From contig JABHDY010000003.1 of NCBI GenBank assembly GCA_018676855.1, positions 633,907 through 697,906 of the forward strand: a stretch of DNA of 64,000 nucleotides, given 5' to 3'. The notes below the pieces were generated by a model. It was not told where the DNA came from and ran no database searches. It worked only from the letters and a program-made list of their open reading frames with translations. Positions within the stretch are counted from its first letter, which is position 1, and every line of letters begins with the position of its first letter. Both the position numbers and the translations under genes were made by a program. The stretch is from Candidatus Woesearchaeota archaeon. GTDB taxonomy: Archaea > Nanobdellota > Nanobdellia > Woesearchaeales > GW2011-AR9. Of this stretch, positions 1-7,905 are shown piece after piece.

Positions 1-1
1 T

Positions 2-70
2 ACAACGGATATTGGTGTATTCAAAGAAAGAAAAATTAATCCTCAAGATTATTTGGTTCGGTTTACGTAA
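2..70 (+). CDS. 3' end of an unidentified gene (partial)
   Basis: An open frame enters from the left edge and gives 22 residues (TTDIGVFKERKINPQDYLVRFT) before a TAA at 68-70. The composition is ordinary for a soluble protein C-terminus. Frame 1 stops after 12 codons and is a weaker candidate. The piece is too short to name. An AT-rich stretch follows and the next gene lies on the other strand, so this would end a convergent unit. No function is proposed. Confidence 0.35.
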   Translation, partial: TTDIGVFKERKINPQDYLVRFT

Positions 71-115
71 ATATATTTTTTTGAGAAAGATTTTGCAAAT
101 AATATAAGAACTTTT

Positions 116-631
116 TTATAACTTATACTCCATAAACACAATCCTTGCCTCGTCAGCATTATCAAAAAATATTATGTTTTTACAATTTCTAAAAAATGTG
201 AAGGCTGCACCTTTGTTACTTTTTATACGTTTTTCATGAATTTCTCTTGCATTAAATCCCTGGCCGTTTTGTTGAACACCAACAACAAACCCTTTCGTCC
301 CTAACCATATTCGGAATGCGTGTGGTGCACCAAACTCTGAATAATTTAACGTGTTTGATCCTGCTTCATTCAAAAAGTATGATACTTCATCATTCTCATT
401 ATAATGTAACCAATTGTATAAATCAAACTTATCTGATAATACGTGGCTGTATTGCGCATTTAAAAGGTCAACAACGTTCCATTTAGAATTTCCATATTGG
501 GTAATCATCATGTTGAGCATATGTTCTTGTAATGGAATCTCATTTTCATGGACAATGAATTCGTGATACTCACCATTATGTCCTATAGATTGTAATGCTT
601 CTGGGAGTGTTTTTGCAAAATGTAATGTCAT
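116..631 (-). CDS. hypothetical protein, possibly a degenerate GHKL-ATPase-like domain
   Basis: This is a 171-residue soluble protein with no signal peptide or membrane segment. I do not recognise the family firmly. The C-terminal half (residues about 105-171) contains GFVVGVQQNGQGFN followed by a short strand-rich end. This loosely recalls the glycine-rich lid and last strands of histidine-kinase-type (GHKL) ATP-binding domains, but no N-box is visible, so I treat that as a weak hint only. The ATG at 631 follows a TATA-like stretch near 655 on the minus strand, which fits a leaderless mRNA. It is divergent from the tgt gene, with 82 bp between them that must hold both promoters. Confidence 0.6.
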   Translation of the reverse strand: MTLHFAKTLPEALQSIGHNGEYHEFIVHENEIPLQEHMLNMMITQYGNSKWNVVDLLNAQYSHVLSDKFDLYNWLHYNENDEVSYFLNEAGSNTLNYSEFGAPHAFRIWLGTKGFVVGVQQNGQGFNAREIHEKRIKSNKGAAFTFFRNCKNIIFFDNADEARIVFMEYKL

Positions 632-713
632 AGTACTCTTTAATTGAGCCTATTTTTAAGATTTACTCTTCCAATACACAAATCTTTTAAAACAGCATTC
701 TTCTGAACACACT

Positions 714-1847
714 ATGTTTTCCTTTACTATTACACATCAAGAAACGAATTGCAATGCACGAACAGGAATTATTCAAACATCACATGGTTCCCTAAAAACA
801 CCGGCATTCATTCCCGTTGCGACACAAGCAACAATAAAAGCTCTTTCTTCTGAACAATTAGGAGAAATCGGGTTTGAAGCCGCGTTGTGCAATACGTATC
901 ATTTATACCTTCAACCAGGAGAAAATATTGTAGAAAAATGTGGTGGGTTACATGGGTTTATGAATTTTAATAAACCATTATTTACCGATTCTGGCGGATT
1001 TCAAGTGTTCAGTCTAAACAACTTATTTTGTAAAGTTGATGATGATAAAGTAACATTTACGTCACACATTGACAATTCAAAACATATTTTTACGCCAGAA
1101 AAGTCTATGCAGATACAACGCAAGTTAGGTGCAGATATGATCTTCGCATTTGATCAATGTTTAGACATTAACGCTGATTATGAAACAACTAAGAAATCTT
1201 TAGAAAGAACACACGAATGGGAATTGCGTAGCCTGAAAGAATTTCAAAAATTAAACAAAGATAAAAAACAAGCATTGTATGGAATAGTTCAAGGTGGTCG
1301 ATTTACTGAACTGCGGGAGGAAAGTGCAAAGTATATCGCGTCATTACCTTTTGATGGAATGAGTATAGGAAGTATATTTGGAGACCCAAAAGAAGAAAGT
1401 AAAAATCTTGTTGAACATGCAATACAATTCTTACCACACGATAAACCATTACACATGTTAGGTATTGGCAGTGTTGACGATTTGTTTACGTACGTAGAGC
1501 TAGGAGCAGATACGTTTGATTGTGTTCTACCAACTAGATTAGCACGTATGGGCTATGCTTTTATTGGACCAGAAAGTGGTGGGAATATACAAAATAAATT
1601 CAGAATGAAAATTACAAAAGCTACCTATAAAGAAGATCTTTCACCATTAGACAAAAATTGTACGTGTTCTGTTTGTACAAATTATTCTAACGCATACCTG
1701 TACCATTTGTATAAAGCAAAAGAACTTTTATTTTATTCATTAATGACTTTTCACAATTTACATTTCTTTGCACGATTAATGGAAGAGATTCGACAGTCTA
1801 TCGAATCGGATACTTTTAAAGAATTGAAAAAAAAGTGGATTAATTAA
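714..1847 (+). CDS. tgt: tRNA-guanine transglycosylase, bacterial-type catalytic fold
   Basis: This enzyme exchanges a guanine in tRNA for a 7-deazaguanine base. At 377 residues it has the length of a bacterial TGT and lacks the long C-terminal extension with PUA domain that is usual in archaeal archaeosine TGTs. The sequence shows TDSGGFQVFSL (substrate pocket with the conserved Asp), GIVQGG, and DCVLPTRLARMG with the expected nucleophile Asp. The C-terminal CTCSVC plus downstream His is the zinc site. This points to modification at position 34 (queuosine family) rather than archaeosine at position 15, although specificity cannot be proved from sequence. A TTTTAAAA element near 685-692 lies about 26 nt before the ATG, suggesting a leaderless mRNA. 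The gene ends 4 nt inside the convergent asnS. Confidence 0.92.
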   Translation: MFSFTITHQETNCNARTGIIQTSHGSLKTPAFIPVATQATIKALSSEQLGEIGFEAALCNTYHLYLQPGENIVEKCGGLHGFMNFNKPLFTDSGGFQVFSLNNLFCKVDDDKVTFTSHIDNSKHIFTPEKSMQIQRKLGADMIFAFDQCLDINADYETTKKSLERTHEWELRSLKEFQKLNKDKKQALYGIVQGGRFTELREESAKYIASLPFDGMSIGSIFGDPKEESKNLVEHAIQFLPHDKPLHMLGIGSVDDLFTYVELGADTFDCVLPTRLARMGYAFIGPESGGNIQNKFRMKITKATYKEDLSPLDKNCTCSVCTNYSNAYLYHLYKAKELLFYSLMTFHNLHFFARLMEEIRQSIESDTFKELKKKWIN

Positions 1848-3142
1848 GGTTTATACCGTTCCATTGTTCTTGGGAAGGGGATAGTATCTTTAATATTATC
1901 TAATTTACAAATCCATTTAATGACACGTTCAACACCCAGACCGAACCCTGCATGTGGAACACTTCCATATTTACGAGTGTCAAGATAAAATTCGTACTCT
2001 TCTAATTTCTCACCATCGTCACGTAACCGCTTCTTAATTTTGTCAATGTCAGGTTCTCTGTGTGATCCACCAATAATCTCTCCATGTCCTTCTGGCGCTA
2101 AGAAATCACATCCCCATACAACTTTTGAATTGTCTGGGTCTTCTGTCATATAAAACGCCTTGACCTCTTTTGGATAATGTGTTACAATAACGGGAACATT
2201 GTACAATTTTGTTAATTTTTCTTCTTCAACAGTTCTCAAATCTTTTCCCCATTGAACTGTCATTTTACATTTATCTTTAAGAATTTTGAGTGCGTCATCG
2301 TACGTCATTCTAATGAAAGGTTTTTTGATAGTTGGTTCCAACTCTTTTGGATCTCTTCCTAACGATTCTAATTCTTTTGTATTACTTTCAACAACTTTTT
2401 TGATAATATGTTTTAATAATCCTTCTCCATAATTTATCATCTCATCAAATGTTGCCCATGCAATTTCCATTTCTGCGTGCCAGTATTCTGTTAAGTGTCG
2501 ACTTGTTTTACTTTTTTCTGCTCTGAAACTTGGAGATATAGTATAAATTTTTTCAAGACCAAAAATTGCAGGTTCTGCATACAGTTGCCATGTTTGTCCT
2601 AAAAAAACATCTTTCTTGCCAAAATAATCTACTGAGAAAAGGTCTGCACCACCTTCACACTGGACAGCTTGAAATATTGGTGAATGGTACTCATAGAATC
2701 CTTCTTTTTTGAAATATTCATCAATAGCGCCAAAGACAGTACTTCGAATTTTAAGAATGGCAATCATTTTAAGACTTCGTAACCATAAATGTCTATTGTC
2801 AGCAAGGAACTCTACTGATTGATCTTTACTGATAGGAAATTTGTCACTTTTACCAACTATTTGAAAATCTGTAACGTGCAACTCGTATCCTGTAGGTGCT
2901 CTCTTTTCTTTTTTTATTTCACCAGTAAGCATGATTGACGATTCAACCTGTAAATGATCAATATCTCCCCACAGTTTTTCAAAATTTTGTCGTTCAAAAA
3001 TGCATTGAATAACATTTGAAGAATCTCGTAATGTAATGAATTTAAGCTTGTTACTACCTCTCTCTCTGTGTACCCAGCCTCTTATAGATACTTTTCCTGA
3101 ACCTTTGTCCATAGCTTTCTGTATTGAAATGTATTGTGTCAT
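1844..3142 (-). CDS. asnS: asparaginyl-tRNA synthetase
   Basis: A class IIb aminoacyl-tRNA synthetase of 432 residues that charges tRNA-Asn. An N-terminal OB-fold anticodon-binding domain (about residues 8-110, with VSIRGWVHRERG) precedes the catalytic core. Motif 2 is SPSFRAEKSKTSRHLTEYWH. Motif 3 is GFGLGVERVIKWI, followed by the terminal FPRTMERYKP. The FPRT ending is typical of AsnRS; AspRS has FPRDP. The ATG at 3142 is preferred because an upstream in-frame Met (3205) would add 21 residues unlike the family and run toward the tRNA promoter. The gene is convergent with tgt, with a 4-nt overlap of ends. A dedicated AsnRS implies that the cell does not depend on GatCAB transamidation for Asn-tRNA. 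Confidence 0.93.
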   Translation of the reverse strand: MTQYISIQKAMDKGSGKVSIRGWVHRERGSNKLKFITLRDSSNVIQCIFERQNFEKLWGDIDHLQVESSIMLTGEIKKEKRAPTGYELHVTDFQIVGKSDKFPISKDQSVEFLADNRHLWLRSLKMIAILKIRSTVFGAIDEYFKKEGFYEYHSPIFQAVQCEGGADLFSVDYFGKKDVFLGQTWQLYAEPAIFGLEKIYTISPSFRAEKSKTSRHLTEYWHAEMEIAWATFDEMINYGEGLLKHIIKKVVESNTKELESLGRDPKELEPTIKKPFIRMTYDDALKILKDKCKMTVQWGKDLRTVEEEKLTKLYNVPVIVTHYPKEVKAFYMTEDPDNSKVVWGCDFLAPEGHGEIIGGSHREPDIDKIKKRLRDDGEKLEEYEFYLDTRKYGSVPHAGFGLGVERVIKWICKLDNIKDTIPFPRTMERYKP

Positions 3143-3235
3143 TTTGGTGTGTGAGTGGAGAGTGATATAAAAATGTTTCTGGAGATTAATTCTCAGTAAA
3201 AACATTATTAAATATGAGCGAAAATGTTCTCATAT

Positions 3236-3341
3236 GGACCCGTGGCCTAGTCTGGATATGGCACAACCCTCCTAACGACAGAATCAGAGATTATGTTGCG
3301 CAGAGAGGTTGGGAACGTGAGTTCGAATCTCACCGGGTCCG
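3236..3341 (+). tRNA. tRNA-Arg(CCU) with a 31-nt anticodon-loop intron
   Basis: The acceptor stem GGACCCG (3236-3242) pairs with CGGGTCC (3334-3340) and G3341 is the discriminator. The T arm is GTGAG-TTCGAAT-CTCAC (3317-3333). The D stem GCC (3245-3247) pairs with GGC (3260-3262). The anticodon stem CAACC (3264-3268) pairs with GGTTG (3307-3311), which leaves an over-long loop. Read at the canonical 37/38 position, the loop begins C-T-CCT-A, so the anticodon is CCU (Arg, AGG codon) and the intron spans about 3275-3305. CCA is not encoded, consistent with the cca gene in this window. The exact splice sites were not modelled as a bulge-helix-bulge. An AT-rich TTATTAAATA element near 3207-3217 is the likely promoter. 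Confidence 0.9.
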
Positions 3342-3394
3342 CTTTATTCTCCTATTCAGTTAAGTTTTAATACTAGTTCATTCTTAAGATATGC

Positions 3395-3850
3395 ATGTCT
3401 GTATGTGAGATGTGTGGAAAAGAGGGAAATATCATTAAAGCTGATGTTGAGGGTGTTGAATTGAACCTCTGTTCTGGCTGTTCTAAATATGGAGAAATTA
3501 AAAAGGTAGGATATGCTCAAGTGTCGCGATCCTTCACAAGACACGAATCAAAAACACAACCATCATTTCATCTCGTTTCAAATTTTGCAGAACTAATTCG
3601 ATCTTATCGAGAACGTAACGATATGAAGCATGAAGATTTTGCAAAGTTCTTAAATGAGAGAGAAAGTGTTGTTTCTAAATGGGAATCTGGTTCTCTTAAA
3701 CCGAGAATTGATAAAGCCAGATGGTTGGGTAGGAAGTTAAACTTACGTTTTGTTGAAAGAGATGTTGAGATGAAACCTTTTGATGTAAAGAAGAAAGTAG
3801 CAAACGAATTTACTCTTGGAGATTTTATTAAAATTAGGAAGAGAAAATAA
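3395..3850 (+). CDS. mbf1: MBF1-type transcription factor (zinc ribbon plus HTH)
   Basis: This 151-residue protein has the archaeal multiprotein bridging factor 1 layout. An N-terminal zinc ribbon (Cys4, Cys7, Cys26, Cys29) is followed by a short basic linker and a Cro/CI-type helix-turn-helix (about residues 68-125, around LIRSYRERNDMKHEDFAKFL and SVVSKWESG). In the archaeal family such proteins associate with the transcription or translation machinery. The ATG at 3395 is used because the ATG at 3391 runs into a stop after five codons. A TTTTAATA box near 3366-3373 sits about 26 nt upstream, which predicts a leaderless mRNA. It is followed 1 nt later by the end of the opposing PAP2 gene. Confidence 0.9.
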   Translation: MSVCEMCGKEGNIIKADVEGVELNLCSGCSKYGEIKKVGYAQVSRSFTRHESKTQPSFHLVSNFAELIRSYRERNDMKHEDFAKFLNERESVVSKWESGSLKPRIDKARWLGRKLNLRFVERDVEMKPFDVKKKVANEFTLGDFIKIRKRK

Positions 3851-3851
3851 A

Positions 3852-4310
3852 TTAAAACAACAATAAACTTAACCAGTACGTAAATCCACCAAGAATCATA
3901 CCTGCAAGTAAATCTTTCCAATCATGTTTCTTTAAATGAATTCTTGAATATAATACAAGTATAGATATTTTCGCAATGATGATGGTAAAATAAATGTTTG
4001 CAACTGTCAACGCAAATACCACAAAAAGAAACGTTACACGGGCAGCATGTAAACTAGGAAACGATGATGCGTCAATACGTTCAACAAAATTTGTATGTTG
4101 CTGTTTTCGTGGCCGGTTCTTGAAATATATCATACGTATAACAACCACGCCTAATAACGTTACAAAAAAACCAAACAACAATTGCCAAAAAAGTTGTATC
4201 TCTTGAAATGCCAGTACAAACAATAACAGAAAAACATAAAAAACTAAACTGCCGAACCGCGTAATATCCTTAATAACTTCATCTATCACGTACTTAACTG
4301 TCTTATGCAT
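3852..4310 (-). CDS. PAP2-superfamily membrane phosphatase
   Basis: A 152-residue integral membrane protein with all three motifs of the PAP2 / type 2 phosphatidic acid phosphatase family: K64 with R66-P67, PSLH at 85-88, and SR at 122-123 with H129 and D133. These form the phosphohistidine active site that dephosphorylates lipid-linked or soluble phosphate esters. Four to five hydrophobic segments are visible. Given the lipid and glycosylation genes nearby, an isoprenoid-pyrophosphate phosphatase is plausible but not shown. Met47 of the longest frame (start 4310) was chosen because the extra N-terminal stretch is non-hydrophobic, lacks family resemblance and overlaps the divergent promoter. 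Confidence 0.85.
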   Translation of the reverse strand: MHKTVKYVIDEVIKDITRFGSLVFYVFLLLFVLAFQEIQLFWQLLFGFFVTLLGVVVIRMIYFKNRPRKQQHTNFVERIDASSFPSLHAARVTFLFVVFALTVANIYFTIIIAKISILVLYSRIHLKKHDWKDLLAGMILGGFTYWLSLLLF

Positions 4311-4359
4311 TTTTTTAGTAGGGATAGATTTATATATAAATCTTTGTTTAAGACGCTTG

Positions 4360-4725
4360 ATGAATACGAATAAAGTATGGGTTATAGTAAACATTTCTTT
4401 GGTATTCGTTGCAGCATTATTGTTTCTTACCCTTATTGATGTTAACATTCCTACATTAGGAAATGCATTATATGAAATTGATGGTACTGAAAATGTTTGT
4501 ATTGCACACTACAAAGGTCAAATGTCCATTATTCAAGACACTGACAGGTGTTGCCTTCAAATGCAGCAGCAAGTCATAAAAGGAGAAGCAGTTACAGAAC
4601 CAGTTAATGTTGACGGAACATCATTTGATATTCAAAAAACATATTATACATCTGAAAGTGTTATTAGTTACTTTGTTAATATGAAAACATACAGGTATTG
4701 TAAAAATAACGGATTTTGGATTTAA
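4360..4725 (+). CDS. hypothetical membrane-anchored extracytoplasmic protein
   Basis: The protein has 121 residues with one N-terminal hydrophobic segment (about residues 6-28) and a small polar outer domain with several Cys residues, including a CC pair. The family is not recognised. The ATG at 4360 is chosen over the TTG at 4357. A clear TATATAAA box at about 4331-4338 places transcription start at or next to this ATG, so the message is probably leaderless. The GH3 gene begins 11 nt downstream, so the two are likely co-transcribed and may act together outside the membrane. Confidence 0.7.
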   Translation: MNTNKVWVIVNISLVFVAALLFLTLIDVNIPTLGNALYEIDGTENVCIAHYKGQMSIIQDTDRCCLQMQQQVIKGEAVTEPVNVDGTSFDIQKTYYTSESVISYFVNMKTYRYCKNNGFWI

Positions 4726-4736
4726 AAAAGAGAACC

Positions 4737-5852
4737 ATGAAAAAAAGAGGTGTACAGAGTAAAAAGAAACAGTTGCCGCGCAAGGCTAGTCTTTACATAT
4801 TTCTTATTCTTATAACACTTAACATTGTTTTGGCAGGCCTTAATATTGCACGCACACAGGGAGTTTTTATTCCGCGTCAACCACAACCTATTGTTGTTGA
4901 TGGTGTTATTGACCTTGACGATCTTTCGATAGAACAAAAAATTGCACAGATGATGGTTGTTCTTGGAATCAGATATAATGAAAATGTGTTCAAGAAAATG
5001 CAACTTGGTGGGATACATCTTCATGCAATGAAAGGTGAAGATGAAATGAGGGAAGTTGTTAGGTCGTTCCAAGAAGGTCTTGAAGTTCCGTTCTTTGTAA
5101 CTGTTGATTTGGAAGGGTGTGTTAGCCCATTTGCGTATTTTAAAGAGTTTCAATCAGTAAATAATGTTACATCGTTAGGTGAAGCATTTGAAAAAGGAAA
5201 ACTGGAGGGAAAGTATTTATCAGATTTGGGCGTCAGCGTTAATTTTGCTCCCGTTGTCGATTTACATGACGAAATATGGAACTGTCGAAGTTTTCAGGGC
5301 GAGAAAGAAGACGTTTCTGAACTTGCAAATGCATACATATTAGGAATTCAAGATGAAGGAATACTTGCAACCGCAAAACATTATCCAGGAAAAACTCTTG
5401 TTATTCGTGATCCTCACAAATTCTTAGCAGCAGCAGAAATCACGACCGACGATTTGTTTCCTTATCAAGACTTGATTGATAAGGATTCTGTACAAGCGAT
5501 TATGGTAAGTCATTTAATAACATTCGGCGAAGTGAATTCTGAAGGAAAACCCTCTGACGCATCCCAGAAGATAATTACAAATTTACGAGACAATTTTGAC
5601 GGTCTTATCATCACGGACGAAATTAACATGCTTGGTTTAAAGAACTTTTATGATTCACTTGACGAAATGTATATTGACGTGTTTAAAGCTGGTTCTGACA
5701 TTGTATTAAATTTTCAAAATGATCCAAATGAAGTGTATAGGACCATTACAATAATACGGGACGCTGTTGATGATGGTATAATCTCAGAAGATAGAATTGA
5801 TGCGTCTGTCCGTAAGATTCTTACTACAAAAGGATTTATTGTAAAAGATTAA
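4737..5852 (+). CDS. membrane-anchored glycoside hydrolase family 3 (NagZ-like)
   Basis: The protein has 371 residues: a basic N-terminus, one membrane segment (about 18-37), then a single GH3 TIM-barrel domain without the second GH3 domain. KHYPG (214-218) and the D225-x-H227 pair match the KHFPG...DSH loop that supplies the acid/base dyad in NagZ-type beta-N-acetylhexosaminidases. D294 in IITDEINMLG is the expected nucleophile. The enzyme probably removes beta-linked N-acetylhexosamine from glycans outside the cell. The ATG at 4737 is preferred over the TTG at 4716, which lies inside the preceding gene. It forms an operon with the small anchored protein upstream. Archaea lack murein, so the substrate is more likely surface glycan or captured sugar. 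Confidence 0.85.
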   Translation: MKKRGVQSKKKQLPRKASLYIFLILITLNIVLAGLNIARTQGVFIPRQPQPIVVDGVIDLDDLSIEQKIAQMMVVLGIRYNENVFKKMQLGGIHLHAMKGEDEMREVVRSFQEGLEVPFFVTVDLEGCVSPFAYFKEFQSVNNVTSLGEAFEKGKLEGKYLSDLGVSVNFAPVVDLHDEIWNCRSFQGEKEDVSELANAYILGIQDEGILATAKHYPGKTLVIRDPHKFLAAAEITTDDLFPYQDLIDKDSVQAIMVSHLITFGEVNSEGKPSDASQKIITNLRDNFDGLIITDEINMLGLKNFYDSLDEMYIDVFKAGSDIVLNFQNDPNEVYRTITIIRDAVDDGIISEDRIDASVRKILTTKGFIVKD

Positions 5853-5882
5853 ATCACATGTATATTTATTTGATTACTATAC

Positions 5883-6578
5883 TTATTGTATTACATTACA
5901 TTCTTTAGGAATTTCTTTCCCTATCGCTCTAAATTCATTACATATAGATTCCATAAGTTCACGTACGGGCGTGTTCCCCTGAAAGACAGTATCTCCTACG
6001 ATAACGGACGGAAATTGTTGAATATTATATGATGTTAATAAGATGTTAATCATCGGTTCTTGTTGAAAATTTGAATCAAACGAAAATACTAATACTTTAC
6101 TTCCAAACAATTTCTTAAGATAATCAAGTACTTTTCCTTGTGTATCATCAGCATTTTCATCATAAAAATAGATGACTTTAACATTATCATTTCCACATTT
6201 ATTATCAATTTCGTTCGAAACAAAAAGGAACTGAATTTCTGTTAAGAAATAATCTCGTAATTCTAAATCAAATTCTTCTTCGCTAAAGACTGACGTTTTT
6301 TCATAATCAATAATGATTGCAATCTTTTTTGCAAGTTCGTTTATATTAGCTTCTAAAATATGGTTAAGAGCGTTACATTCAGCAATTCCTAAATCAATGT
6401 ATTCCTTCTGTAATTGAAGGCTTCGCAAATTAACTTTCTCACTAAGCGTAATTTGTTTTGTATCTTTTAATCGTGCATCTTCCAGCATTACTCCGGCAAC
6501 TATGCCTCCCAAAAAGATTATAATAGTAAGTATGAGTGCTAATACATACTTTTTTGTGCTTAGTTTACGTTGTGCCAT
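5883..6578 (-). CDS. membrane-anchored thioredoxin-fold protein
   Basis: The protein has 231 residues. It has one N-terminal membrane anchor (about residues 12-32), a helical middle region, and a C-terminal domain (about 130-231) whose pattern KVIYFYDEN ... YNIQQFPSVIVGDTVFQG resembles a thioredoxin-like fold, including the cis-Pro position (QFPSV). There is no CXXC: the usual active-site region reads YDENADDTQ, so a classical disulfide oxidoreductase role is doubtful. It is the last gene of the minus-strand glycosylation operon, 35 nt after the GT2 gene. It may act as a redox-inactive chaperone or a subunit for extracytoplasmic proteins; this is inference. Confidence 0.7.
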   Translation of the reverse strand: MAQRKLSTKKYVLALILTIIIFLGGIVAGVMLEDARLKDTKQITLSEKVNLRSLQLQKEYIDLGIAECNALNHILEANINELAKKIAIIIDYEKTSVFSEEEFDLELRDYFLTEIQFLFVSNEIDNKCGNDNVKVIYFYDENADDTQGKVLDYLKKLFGSKVLVFSFDSNFQQEPMINILLTSYNIQQFPSVIVGDTVFQGNTPVRELMESICNEFRAIGKEIPKECNVIQ

Positions 6579-6613
6579 CGTGTAAAATGCAGAAAAATAA
6601 GACTATTTAAAGT

Positions 6614-7879
6614 TTATGCCCACCGGTTCTTTTTGTGTGATACGAACATAAACGCGATATACATCCATACAAATGTTATAAACAACCCATACAAAAAGAG
6701 GTATGAAATCATTGAAACTAATGTTCTTCCATGATTTCTAATTTTTTCTTTAATAACTCTATACGAATAAACCATAATAAAGAAACTTATTCCAAAAAGA
6801 GTTGCAGCAATGATAAGTTTAAAGAACGGCAAACTTAAGAAATTGAAATCGAACGTATAATTCTTTATCAGCGTTATGATATCAAAATTTATGGCCCTAA
6901 GTGCATGAAACCATTGAATAGACTTAATAAAAATTTCTCGTAATAACGTAATGGCAACCGTAATTGCAATAACTCCCGAAAGAATAATTGTTGGCATTCT
7001 TAAAAAGCCGAAGTCACCATATTCCTTATTGAACATAATTTTTCTATAATTGATAGTGTTATCAACAGATCCTTTGTACCACCGTATACGTTGTTTGAAA
7101 AGTGTTCTTAACGAATTTGGAGCTACAGTTTCAACAACAGCATCAAACGTTTGAACAAGCTTATAATGATGTTTCTGTAACCGTATAGCAATCTCTAAAT
7201 CTTCAGTAATGGTTTTTTCATCATATCCACCAAGATCTTTGATAATTTTTGTTCTGTAGACACTGAATGGTCCAGGTGTAACATGAATACAATCAATCTT
7301 TGAATTAAGTAATTTGTAAAACATATTAACAAGGTACTCTGTCCATTGTACTTTTTGTAGGACACTTCCCGGTTTTCGTACTTTAAGAAGTGGACACACA
7401 GAGGCAACATTTTCGTCAGCTTGAAAATATGGAAGCATTTCTTTAATAGCATTCGGTGAGATAAACGAGTCGGCATCTAAGCATGCATAGTATTCTCCAC
7501 GTGCAATTTCTAATCCAACATTAAGCGCATGTCCTTTTCCTTGGTTATTTTGATTTATCAGTCTAATATCATTTCCTGGGTTCTCTGCAATAAACTCTTC
7601 AACAAGATGTTGAGTTGTATCTGTTGATCCATCATTTACAACAATAACTTCAATCTTATCTTTTGGATAATCGAGTTTTATAATGGATACAAGAGTTTCC
7701 ACTATTGACTTTTCTTCATTATATGCGGGGACGATAACTGTAAAGAACGGCGTTCCTACAATTTTTTTCTTTTTGTTTTCATTCTCAGGAAAAAATAATA
7801 CTAAAAGCCAGAATATTGCAAAAAAAAGTAGAAGGAAGTACGTGCCAAAAAGTACAACATCAAGGAATTTAACTATCAT
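6614..7879 (-). CDS. membrane glycosyltransferase, family GT2
   Basis: A 421-residue processive-type GT2 enzyme. An N-terminal membrane helix is followed by the GT-A catalytic domain with VIVPAYNEE, VVNDGSTD, LDADS (DXD-type metal site), EDLEIAIRLQ (catalytic Asp) and QRIRW (the QXXRW acceptor motif). Three to four C-terminal membrane helices follow. Enzymes with this layout build polysaccharide or lipid-linked sugars at the membrane; hyaluronan-synthase-like, poly-GlcNAc-synthase-like and dolichyl-phosphate sugar functions are all possible. The gene lies 26 nt downstream of two STT3-like genes on the same strand, so a role in surface glycan assembly is likely. Confidence 0.88.
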   Translation of the reverse strand: MIVKFLDVVLFGTYFLLLFFAIFWLLVLFFPENENKKKKIVGTPFFTVIVPAYNEEKSIVETLVSIIKLDYPKDKIEVIVVNDGSTDTTQHLVEEFIAENPGNDIRLINQNNQGKGHALNVGLEIARGEYYACLDADSFISPNAIKEMLPYFQADENVASVCPLLKVRKPGSVLQKVQWTEYLVNMFYKLLNSKIDCIHVTPGPFSVYRTKIIKDLGGYDEKTITEDLEIAIRLQKHHYKLVQTFDAVVETVAPNSLRTLFKQRIRWYKGSVDNTINYRKIMFNKEYGDFGFLRMPTIILSGVIAITVAITLLREIFIKSIQWFHALRAINFDIITLIKNYTFDFNFLSLPFFKLIIAATLFGISFFIMVYSYRVIKEKIRNHGRTLVSMISYLFLYGLFITFVWMYIAFMFVSHKKNRWA

Positions 7880-7905
7880 AACTCACCAATTTTGTGGGAC
7901 TTTCC

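Noticed and set aside
4357-4359. TTG start for the small anchored protein
   Set aside because: An ATG follows at once and fits the distance from the TATA box better.
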